From assembly GCA_036004405.1 (NCBI GenBank), contig DASYRM010000110.1:1-39694 (forward strand): a stretch of 39,694 bases of DNA, written 5' to 3'. The first letter of the stretch is position 1; every line of letters begins with the position of its first letter. The notes below the pieces were generated by a model, which saw nothing but the letters and a program-made list of their open reading frames with translations, did not search any database and had not been told where the DNA came from. Below, in pieces: positions 17,437-24,327 of the stretch. The stretch is from DASYRM01 sp036004405. GTDB taxonomy: Bacteria; Acidobacteriota; Vicinamibacteria; Vicinamibacterales; UBA2999. The position numbers were made by a program, and so were the translations under genes.

Positions 17437-18021
17437 GTGGCCCCACGAACAGATCGGCGCGTAGAGCGTACGAAGCAGCTCATTCGAGCCGCTTTCCGCT
17501 CATTGCTCGAGGAGAAAGGCTATGAGACGGTTACAGTGCAGGAGATCATCGATCGCGCGAACGTCGGCCGGGCGACGTTCTACGCGCATTTCGATAACAA
17601 GGACGAGCTGTTTGCCAGCGGCTTTGATGAGCTCCGCGCGTCATTGAAAGCTCGGCAGCGTGCCGCATTGTCGCGTGACGCGAACGCCGGCGAGCGCGTG
17701 TTCGCTTTCAGCGAAGAGATGTTCGCGCACGCGAACGAGTACCGTAACGTGTTCCACGCTATGGTCGGGAAGCAAAGCGGAGTTATCGTTCAGCGGCTGC
17801 TCAACAAGTTGTTGGTCGACCTCGTGCGCGATGATGTTAAAGCGGCTTCGGAAGGCAGGACAAGCGCAGTCACAATCGACGCCGTTGCACAATTCATCGG
17901 CGGAGGATTGTTCGGCCTTCTTGTGTGGTGGTTGAACGCGAGGCCACGATTGTCAGCGACGGAGATGAACGCCATGTTCCGGAGTCTCGCGATACCGGCC
18001 TTGGCGGCTGCGACGAAGTAG
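17437..18021 (+). CDS. TetR/AcrR-family transcriptional regulator
   Basis: This 194-residue protein has an N-terminal helix-turn-helix of the TetR type: RTKQLIRAAFRSLLEEKGYETVT... through QEIIDRANVGRATFYAHFDNKDELF. The C-terminal ligand-binding domain is helical, with a likely dimerisation stretch (DAVAQFIGGGLFGLLVWWLN). The start is a GTG at 17437 with no clear ribosome binding site; a later start would damage the first helix. Codon use is a little less GC-rich than in neighbouring core genes. It lies between two insertion-sequence remnants and has no obvious partner gene, so it may be an incomer whose target operon is elsewhere. Confidence 0.85.
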   Translation: MAPRTDRRVERTKQLIRAAFRSLLEEKGYETVTVQEIIDRANVGRATFYAHFDNKDELFASGFDELRASLKARQRAALSRDANAGERVFAFSEEMFAHANEYRNVFHAMVGKQSGVIVQRLLNKLLVDLVRDDVKAASEGRTSAVTIDAVAQFIGGGLFGLLVWWLNARPRLSATEMNAMFRSLAIPALAAATK

Positions 18022-18030
18022 ACTGCCGAC

Positions 18031-18231
18031 TCAACTTGCCGATGGTTTCCGTCGGCGATGCCTGCGCCTGAGAACCTCGAACGGACTGGCCCAGGCCTCC
18101 AGCAAGGTGCCGTCGTTGCCGGTCAATAAGCGGTCGCGATTCTTCGAGAACGTGGTCGGCGACCAGACCGCGTCGTCGATGCCGAGCCCCACAAACCACC
18201 GAAACAGCAGGTTGTAGTGCCTCAAGATTCG
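18031..18231 (-). pseudogene. IS5-type transposase remnant with internal deletion
   Basis: The minus strand reads RHYNLLFRWFVGLGIDDAVW, then SPTTFSKNRDRLLTGND, then GTLLEAWASPFEV. The first two blocks are the usual N-terminus of an IS5-group transposase; the last is the segment that normally holds the first catalytic Asp (DGTxxEAWAS) about 40 residues later. The join shows an internal deletion, and the remainder of the enzyme is missing. It abuts the TetR gene on the other strand. Confidence 0.75.
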
Positions 18232-18324
18232 ACATTCCGGGCGGTCAAGACGTCTCCTGCTAGGCGAGCCCGTCCGTTTCGCCTTCGATCGCTCCGCACG
18301 AGCACCGCGCGCAGCGCACTGCGT

Positions 18325-18642
18325 TCAATCACGACCGACGCTGACGACTTCGCCGCTCACGCGGTCCACTTCGACGATCGCGATTTCAAAAAGACCAGGC
18401 GGCTGCCCGGGCAGCCGCCCCTTGAACGTGACCCGCCAGACGGCACGCGAACTGGACGTGGCTCGTACGACGTCGATCATGTCTGGCACAAAAGACACGT
18501 GCGACCGCGCGACGTCGATCGCGCGGTCGCTGCTGATTTCGACAGGTGACGGCCCCGCGCACCTGAATGCCAGCGAGGCCAGAACGGCGAGAACGAAGCA
18601 CGCGCGGCGCAGCGACCGAGACGGCGTGTGCTTCCTGCGCAC
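18325..18642 (-). CDS. Small exported PepSY-like protein
   Basis: From the GTG at 18642 the protein has 105 residues: a basic N-terminus, a hydrophobic signal (CFVLAVLASLAF) and a small domain, EISSDRAIDVARSHVSF, with RAVWRVTFKGRLPGQPPGLF and EIAIVEVDRVSGEVVSVGRD. The last block, a V-D-x-x-T/S-G-E-V pattern, is typical of the PepSY/YpeB domain, often an inhibitor or regulator of secreted proteases. It begins 20 bases after the stop of the metalloprotease gene on the same strand, which makes a role in controlling that protease plausible but unproven. A lipobox is not convincing. Confidence 0.6.
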   Translation of the reverse strand: MRRKHTPSRSLRRACFVLAVLASLAFRCAGPSPVEISSDRAIDVARSHVSFVPDMIDVVRATSSSRAVWRVTFKGRLPGQPPGLFEIAIVEVDRVSGEVVSVGRD

Positions 18643-18662
18643 ACCGGGTACCCTACTCCGCT

Positions 18663-19463
18663 CTACCGCGCATCGGCAGCCGGGTCGGCCCAGAACACGT
18701 GCGTGATGACCTTGTTGCCCTGCCCGAAGTCCAGCTCGAACACCTGCGAGCGACCGTTGGCGCTCGAACTCACGAGGCGTCCCCACTGCCCCGGCGTGTC
18801 GAAGTTGATCTCCCCCATGGCGGGAGGCATCGCCTTGGGGAGCACGCTCGCGCCAACCGTGGTCGTGGTGTCCAGGTGGGCGTAAATCAGAACGAGCTCC
18901 TCGTAGTCGTGTGTGTTCGGGTGTTGATTCGTGGACGGATCATTCGTGTAGTCCATGCACGTATTGAGGTTCGCATTCGTGAAGTTCTCGTCCTGATGGT
19001 TGAGGCCGAAGTCGTGCCCGACTTCCTGGCACGTCACCAGCTGTCTCCAGGCAGGTGTGTTGTAGGTCGAGCTCGCGAAATAGGTGTCATTGAGCTTCGT
19101 GACCGCCTGCGTGATGTGGTCGCCGTTGGCCCAGATCTGTGCGATGCCAAGCCAGCCATTGTTACCGTACCGCTCATCGCAGACTTCGATACGGCCAGCC
19201 GTCGGCTTACAGGTCCTCGGATTCTTCGTTCCGGGGACGACATCGAGATTGAGTACCGTGGACTGGTTCCAGTCGTTGGCCGCGGTCGTCAGATACGAGT
19301 CCCACACAGACGAGACGTTGTCGCCGACTTTCAGCGTGAACGGATTGCTCGTGCGAGCCCAGTGATAATGGCCCCAAGCATGATTTGCAGACAGCGTGGC
19401 GGTGACACCGGCGGCCGCCATCAGGCTCGCCATGAGCACGCGCGTGAAAGTCGACTTCAGCAT
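18663..19463 (-). CDS. Exported matrixin-like zinc metalloprotease with Gln in place of the first zinc His
   Basis: This 266-residue protein has a signal peptide (about 1-26) and a metzincin-like catalytic region. The zinc motif, normally HExxHxxGxxH, reads CQEVGHDFGLNHQDENF, with Gln146, the catalytic Glu147, His150 and His156. A Met-turn-like NTCMDYTNDP follows. The N-terminal part (HYHWARTSNPFTLKVGD with WNQSTVLNLDVVPG) resembles matrixin-type domains. Replacing one zinc ligand by Gln may weaken metal binding or be a feature of the subfamily. Four extra Cys suggest a disulphide-stabilised secreted enzyme. It is followed by the PepSY-like gene in an apparent operon, within an insertion-sequence-rich scar. 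Confidence 0.75.
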   Translation of the reverse strand: MLKSTFTRVLMASLMAAAGVTATLSANHAWGHYHWARTSNPFTLKVGDNVSSVWDSYLTTAANDWNQSTVLNLDVVPGTKNPRTCKPTAGRIEVCDERYGNNGWLGIAQIWANGDHITQAVTKLNDTYFASSTYNTPAWRQLVTCQEVGHDFGLNHQDENFTNANLNTCMDYTNDPSTNQHPNTHDYEELVLIYAHLDTTTTVGASVLPKAMPPAMGEINFDTPGQWGRLVSSSANGRSQVFELDFGQGNKVITHVFWADPAADAR

Positions 19464-19960
19464 GAAGACTCCTCAGATTTGCACTTCGAACTCGGACAAG
19501 CCCCTAGTCCTGTGAGTCTAAGATGTCGCAATCAGCTTGCCAATCCATGCCCGAAGAAGATCCTCAGGCCAGCCGACAAATCCTACTCGAACCACTGAAT
19601 CGGCGATCGCGCGTTTCGAGATAATCGTCAGGTCCCGCGACAAAAGGGGCGGCGCCGCAGCCCCGGCGACTTCACGTCTATCCGCGGGACGCCGTGCAGG
19701 TTGCGCGCTCTGGCAGAAGAACGCCCGAGCCTTTGGAGCATCGTGACTCGTACGGCACGTACACTCCGGTTCGCACCGGATGCCTCAGCACCAGAATTGA
19801 TCACACCGCTGACCCTTCCGACAGCGCGGATTTGCACGCGCTTGCACACGCGCCCCACGCGCGCGGCGGGCCGCGTGAGCGCGCGCCTGATGTCGAACAA
19901 ACCGATCCCGTAAGGGCGGTGAGCCAGGATCGGTCGTGACGCAGGCGGGTTCAGGCGGGT
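19464..19960. other. Gene-free stretch upstream of the metalloprotease
   Basis: About 500 bases with no frame I can support: the open frames present have an Arg/Ser/Ala-rich composition typical of chance and no start with a ribosome binding site. The part next to 19463 should hold the metalloprotease promoter, but I cannot point to one. The right end runs into a short tandem repeat and the IS91-like remnant, so it may be further decayed mobile DNA. Confidence 0.5.
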
Positions 19961-19968
19961 TCAGGCGA
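19941..19968. repeat. Short tandem repeat at the edge of the IS91-like remnant
   Basis: Almost three copies of a 10-base unit (TCAGGCGGGT, first copy with GCAGG, last ending early) overlap the stop codon of the IS91-like remnant. Confidence 0.6.
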
Positions 19969-20440
19969 CCCAGTCGACTGTCGCGGGAGACGCGCGCGCC
20001 GGGACAGGCGCCGGGCCCCCGGTCGGGAGGTGGAGGTACTCGAGGATCCGTGCCGTGGCCGCCGACGCGTCGAGCACGGCCACGAGGCGGAGGCGCCCAC
20101 CGCGCGGGTGCTTGCGCCGGCGATGCAGCGACCGCGGGCGAGGGTCGCGGCACCACCGCCGCCCGCCACGGGGCGCGCGGCGCGAGCACACCGTGGTAGA
20201 GCACGAGATTGACTCGCGGGCAAGGCACCAGGACCCCACCGAATCGTTGGAGCACGGCGATGCCACCGCCGCGCCCGTTACGCACGCCCTGCTGACGCGC
20301 CCAGGTGCGCAGGAGGCGCTCGATGGCGCGGTGGAGGATGCGCGCCACCGCCCGGCACAGGTCGTGGCGCCAGGCCAGCAGGTACCGCAGCCGGTGTGGG
20401 AGTGTCAGGACCCACTGAGGGCTGACCGCCTGGCAGGCAA
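19961..20440 (-). pseudogene. IS91-like transposase remnant, internally deleted and frameshifted
   Basis: Reading on the minus strand from about 20440: QWVLTLPHRLRYLLAWRHDL, then GRGGGIAVLQRFGG, both characteristic of IS91-group (Y2, HUH-type) transposases. The frame then jumps to PRVNLVLYHGVLAPRAPWRA, which normally lies much nearer the C-terminus, so the catalytic centre between them is deleted. In a second frame comes the tail GGRLRLVAVLDASAATARIL, ending in TGA at 19961. The element is clearly dead. Confidence 0.75.
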
Positions 20441-20465
20441 GCGGACATCAGCCGTACCTAGGCAA

Positions 20466-21479
20466 TCAATTCGCCGGCAAGCCCGCCACCGCCGCCTGCG
20501 CGCACTCACCCACCGTGGTGAGGTAGCGCTGCACCACCTGCGGCCCCACGACGTAGGGATGCGGCTCTCCGGGTTTCCGCGCCAGCACGGCGGGCAGCTT
20601 GGTTTTGCTGCCGTCGTACACCGTGTGGTTCGACAGGATCACGTCGGCGCCCGCCTTCGCGGCGATCTGCTTGAAGCGCTCGGCCGAGGCCGCGTACGCC
20701 TGCAGACGCGGGCGGATTGGCCCGAAGTTGAAGAGCGTCCCGCCCCACTCGGCCACCACGTGGCGCTGGTTGCCGTCGCGCACCGGGAAAACCGTGGAGA
20801 CCGTGCCTTCGGTGTGGCCGGGCGTGACGTAGAAGGTGAGCGTCGTGTCGCCCAGCGTCAGCTGCTGCCCGTCGGTCACGATCATGTCGCGCTTCGGCTT
20901 CCACGACGGGTTGTCGCGATCGAGCAGGTCGTAGTCGGCCGCGCTCATCAACAGTCGCGCGCCGAACTTTTCCTGGAGGAACCGGGCGCCGCCGGCGTGA
21001 TCGAGGTGGCCGTGGCTCACCATCACGTACTTGATCTGTGCCGGATCGAGCCCGAGCTTCTTCAGGCCGCCCACGACCTCGTCTTCCACCGAGTAGTCGA
21101 AGATGGCGTCGAGCAGGATGATGCCCTGCGAGGTGGCGATGGCCCACACCGAGAACTCGGTCTGCCCGAGGAAGTAGAGGTTGTCGAAGACCTTGACCGG
21201 CTCGGCGTGCCACGTCTCGCGCGCCGGCGCCGCGGGCGGACCGCCGGCGCGCCCCCCGCCCGCGCGGCCGGCGCCTCCGGCGCGGGGCGGCGCACCGGCC
21301 TGGGCGATCACGTTGCGAGCGGTAGTGCACACCGCGTCGAAGAGGCCGGCGTGCGCGGCGCCGGCCGCCGCGCGCGCGGCCTCGATGTGCCGCTCGACTT
21401 CAGGGGACAGCGGCGTCTGAGCGTCGGCAACCAGGCTCGACGCGACCGCGCACAACAGACCGGCAAGGAGGCGCTTCAT
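20466..21479 (-). CDS. Exported metallo-beta-lactamase-fold hydrolase (subclass B3-like)
   Basis: This 337-residue protein has a signal peptide (about 1-20), a helical N-terminal part, an Ala/Gly/Arg low-complexity linker at about 66-80 and a metallo-beta-lactamase domain. The zinc motif is VSHGHLDHAGG (His156, His158, Asp160, His161), followed by TPGHTEGTVS and a later SNHTVYDG, the order found in B3 enzymes. EFSVWAIATSQGIILLDA is the typical domain opening. B3-like proteins in soil bacteria are sometimes true beta-lactamases, but many are not; activity cannot be inferred here. It lies 71 bases after lpdA, with REP-like palindromes between, so it may be transcribed separately. Confidence 0.8.
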   Translation of the reverse strand: MKRLLAGLLCAVASSLVADAQTPLSPEVERHIEAARAAAGAAHAGLFDAVCTTARNVIAQAGAPPRAGGAGRAGGGRAGGPPAAPARETWHAEPVKVFDNLYFLGQTEFSVWAIATSQGIILLDAIFDYSVEDEVVGGLKKLGLDPAQIKYVMVSHGHLDHAGGARFLQEKFGARLLMSAADYDLLDRDNPSWKPKRDMIVTDGQQLTLGDTTLTFYVTPGHTEGTVSTVFPVRDGNQRHVVAEWGGTLFNFGPIRPRLQAYAASAERFKQIAAKAGADVILSNHTVYDGSKTKLPAVLARKPGEPHPYVVGPQVVQRYLTTVGECAQAAVAGLPAN

Positions 21480-21488
21480 GGCAGCTCC

Positions 21489-21548
21489 AGGCGGACCAGG
21501 TCCGCCTCTACGTACACCCACGGGCCGCCTGAAGGCGGCCCCCACGAC
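21489..21548. repeat. Two REP-like palindromes between lpdA and the B3-like gene
   Basis: AGGCGGACC-A-GGTCCGCCT (21489-21507) and GGGCCGCCT-GA-AGGCGGCCC (21522-21541) are followed by CCACGAC. The same two stem types, in a similar order, form the double hairpin at 8035-8098 and the unit at 13434. Confidence 0.65.
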
Positions 21549-21550
21549 GG

Positions 21551-22975
21551 CTATTTCTTCTTCGGTTTGTAGACGTGCGTGCTCTGGCCGAAGAACACCT
21601 CGGCGCTCTCCATCACGCTTTCCGACAGCGTCGGATGCGGGTGGATGACCATCTTCAAGTCCTCGGCCGACGCGCCCATCTCGATGGCCAGCACGCCTTC
21701 GGCAATCAGCTCGCCGGCGCCCGAACCCGAAATGCCGACGCCGAGCACGCGCCCGGTGCTCTTTTCGAGCACCAGCTTGGTCACCCCCTCGGGGCGGTCC
21801 ACCGTGATCGCGCGGCTCAGCGCGCCCCACGGGAACTTGGCCACGTCCACCTCGATGTTCTGCTCCTTGGCCTGCGCCTCGGTGAGCCCGCACCAGGCAA
21901 TTTCGGGATCGGTGAACACCACCGCCGGTATCGCCTGCGGCTCGAAGACCGCCTTGTGGCCGGCAATCGCCTCCACGGCCACGCGCGCCTCGTGCGACGC
22001 TTTGTGCGCCAGCATCGGCTCGCCCGCCACGTCGCCAATCGCGAAGATCGTCGGTTCCGCGGTGCGCCGCTGCGGATCGGTGTCGATGAACCCCTTCGGG
22101 TCCACCTTCACGCGCGTCGTCTCGAGCCCCGGCACCTTGGAGTTGGGCCGGCGTCCGATGGCCACGAGCACGCGGTCGAAGACCTGCTCCTTCTCCCCAC
22201 CGCTTTGAGAAGCGCTGTCTTCGAAGGTAACTCTGATGCCGTCCTTCTCCTCCGCCACTTTCACGACCTTGGTGTTGACCATGATGGCGGCGAAGAGCGA
22301 CTTCAGGCGCTTCTCGAGCGGCTGCACGAGGTCGCGGTCGGCGCCGGGCAACAGGCCGCCCGTCATCTCGACGACCGACACCTTGCTGCCGAGGGTCGCA
22401 TAGACGGTGCCGAGCTCGAGGCCGATATAGCCGCCGCCCACCACCAGCAGCGACTTCGGGACGTCGGGCAGATCGAGCGCCGTCGTCGAGTCCATCATGC
22501 GCGGGCTGTCGAGCGCCAGCGAGGGGATCTTCGTCGGATGCGATCCGGTCGCGAGGATCAGGTGCTCGAACTGAATCTCGGTGTCGCGGCCAGACGCCGT
22601 CACCTTGAGGGTCGTCGGTCCGGTGATCGTGGCGCGTCCCTGGACGAAGTTCACCTTGCGGAGCTTTGCCACCGAGCCGACGCCGGCCGTCAGCTTGTCC
22701 ACCACGCCCTGTTTGTAGGCGCGCAGCAGGTCCACGTCGATGGCCGGCTTGGCAAAGGCCACGCCCCACTTGGACGCATGGCTGGCCTCGTCGATCACCT
22801 TGGCCACGTGCAGCAGCGCCTTCGAGGGGATGCAGCCGCGGTAGAGGCAGACGCCGCCGGGGTTCTTTTCTTCGTCGATGAGCGTGACCTGCATGCCCAG
22901 GTCGGCGGCGTAAAAGGCCGCGGCGTAGCCGCCTGGCCCCGCGCCAAGTACTGCAATCTGAGTTGTCTGCGCCAT
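21551..22975 (-). CDS. lpdA: Dihydrolipoyl dehydrogenase (E3)
   Basis: This 474-residue flavoenzyme reoxidises the lipoyl groups of AceF with NAD+. The FAD motif is AVLGAGPGGYAAAFYAADLG; the redox-active pair is C-x4-C in GGVCLYRGCIPSKALL. The NAD motif is VVGGGYIGLELGTVYATLGS, and the C-terminal His-Glu dyad is in HPHPTLSES. The ATG overlaps the aceF stop (TAATG), so the three PDH subunits form one operon. Length is normal for E3. Confidence 0.97.
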   Translation of the reverse strand: MAQTTQIAVLGAGPGGYAAAFYAADLGMQVTLIDEEKNPGGVCLYRGCIPSKALLHVAKVIDEASHASKWGVAFAKPAIDVDLLRAYKQGVVDKLTAGVGSVAKLRKVNFVQGRATITGPTTLKVTASGRDTEIQFEHLILATGSHPTKIPSLALDSPRMMDSTTALDLPDVPKSLLVVGGGYIGLELGTVYATLGSKVSVVEMTGGLLPGADRDLVQPLEKRLKSLFAAIMVNTKVVKVAEEKDGIRVTFEDSASQSGGEKEQVFDRVLVAIGRRPNSKVPGLETTRVKVDPKGFIDTDPQRRTAEPTIFAIGDVAGEPMLAHKASHEARVAVEAIAGHKAVFEPQAIPAVVFTDPEIAWCGLTEAQAKEQNIEVDVAKFPWGALSRAITVDRPEGVTKLVLEKSTGRVLGVGISGSGAGELIAEGVLAIEMGASAEDLKMVIHPHPTLSESVMESAEVFFGQSTHVYKPKKK

Positions 22976-24327
22976 TAGCCGATCAGAGAAAGGAGGAAAG
23001 GTTGCTCGATCGCTTCCACCACCCAGCGGAGGAAGCGGATGGCGTCGGCGCCATCAATCAGTCGGTGGTCGTACGAGAGCGACAAGGGCAGCGTCTGACG
23101 GGGGACGAACTGTCCGTCCTTCCAGACCGGCTCGGTGCCGCCGCGCGACACGCCCAGGATCGCTACCTCGGGCCAGTTGACGATCGGCGTGAAGTAGGTG
23201 CCGCCGATGCCGCCCAGGTTCGACAGGCTCATGCTGCCGCCGCTCATCTCCTCGACCGTCAGCTTGCGGTCGCGCGCCTTTTCGGCGAGCTGCTGCAGCT
23301 CCACGGCGATCTGCGTGATGTTCTTGTGGTTGACGTCCTTGAGCACCGGCACCAGCAGCCCGCGATCGGTGTCCACCGCCACGCCCACGTTCACGTACTT
23401 CTTGTAGATGATCTCACCGCGGTCTGGATCGATCGACGCGTTGAACTGCGGGAACTTCTGCAGCGCCGTCGCCAGCACCTTTACCAGCATCGCGGTGACG
23501 GTGAGGTTGCCCCCCGCCTTCACGACCTGGTCCTTGTACTTCTTCCGCAGCTCCTCGAGGGCCGTGACGTCCGCCTTGTCGAACTGCGTGACGTGCGGCA
23601 CCGTGTTCCACGAGTAGCTCAGATGCTCGGAGGTGACGCGGCGGATGTTGGTCCACGCCTCGCGCTGCACCTCGCCCCACTTGGCGAAGTCGGGCATCGG
23701 GCGCGACGCCCGCGCGGCCACGCCGCCCGCGGCGGGCGCACCGGCACTGCCCACGCTGCTCAGAATGCGGCGCGCGTGCTCCTTGACGTCTTCCTGCGAG
23801 ATGCGGCCCGCCGGTCCGCTGCCCACCACGGCGTTGATGTCCACGCCGATCTCGCGGGCCAGGCGCCGCACGGCCGGCGAGGCTGCCGCCGGCATCAGGT
23901 TCGACGCCGCCGCCGGCGCGGCTGGCGGCGCCGCCGGGGTCTCGACCGGCTGCCTCGGTGGCATCGACACGACCTTGGCCTCGGCTTTCGGTTCTGGCTT
24001 CGGCTCGGGTTTTGGTTCGGGCTTGGCTTCGGCCGGCGGGGGCGCCGCGGCGGCCTTGCCGGCGCCATTGCCCGACGCGCCGCTGGCGGCAGCGCCGTCC
24101 TCCACCGTGAAGATCACGGCGCCAACCTGCACCTTGTCGCCCTTCTTGACCTTGATTTCCTTGACGACACCGGCCACCGACGAGGGCACCTCGATCGTGG
24201 CCTTGTCGGTTTCGAGCTCGATGACCGGCTGCTCCATCTTGACCGTGTCGCCGACGCTCACCAGCACCTTGGCGACGTCGCCCGAGGCGACGTTCTCGCC
24301 CAGCTCGGGAACTTTGAACTCGGCCAC
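22975..24327 (-). CDS. aceF: Pyruvate dehydrogenase E2, dihydrolipoyl acetyltransferase
   Basis: This 450-residue core subunit carries acetyl groups from E1 to CoA. One lipoyl domain is present (residues about 1-76), with lipoyl-Lys42 in ELETDKATIEV. A Pro/Glu/Lys and Ala-rich flexible linker with repeated PEPK follows, then the E3/E1-binding domain (SPAVRRLAREIGVDINAVVG, SGPAGRISQEDV), and the catalytic domain ending with the active-site SYDHRLIDGADA. E. coli has three lipoyl domains, but one is common elsewhere. The start is a GTG directly after the aceE stop (TAAGTG). The lipoyl group would be made by LipA at 8862-9764. Confidence 0.96.
   Translation of the reverse strand: MAEFKVPELGENVASGDVAKVLVSVGDTVKMEQPVIELETDKATIEVPSSVAGVVKEIKVKKGDKVQVGAVIFTVEDGAAASGASGNGAGKAAAAPPPAEAKPEPKPEPKPEPKAEAKVVSMPPRQPVETPAAPPAAPAAASNLMPAAASPAVRRLAREIGVDINAVVGSGPAGRISQEDVKEHARRILSSVGSAGAPAAGGVAARASRPMPDFAKWGEVQREAWTNIRRVTSEHLSYSWNTVPHVTQFDKADVTALEELRKKYKDQVVKAGGNLTVTAMLVKVLATALQKFPQFNASIDPDRGEIIYKKYVNVGVAVDTDRGLLVPVLKDVNHKNITQIAVELQQLAEKARDRKLTVEEMSGGSMSLSNLGGIGGTYFTPIVNWPEVAILGVSRGGTEPVWKDGQFVPRQTLPLSLSYDHRLIDGADAIRFLRWVVEAIEQPFLLSLIG

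Noticed and set aside
20466..22769. One continuous minus-strand frame joining the B3-like gene to part of lpdA
   Set aside because: The portion inside lpdA is out of frame with the enzyme and Arg/Gly-rich; the signal peptide at 21479 marks the true start.
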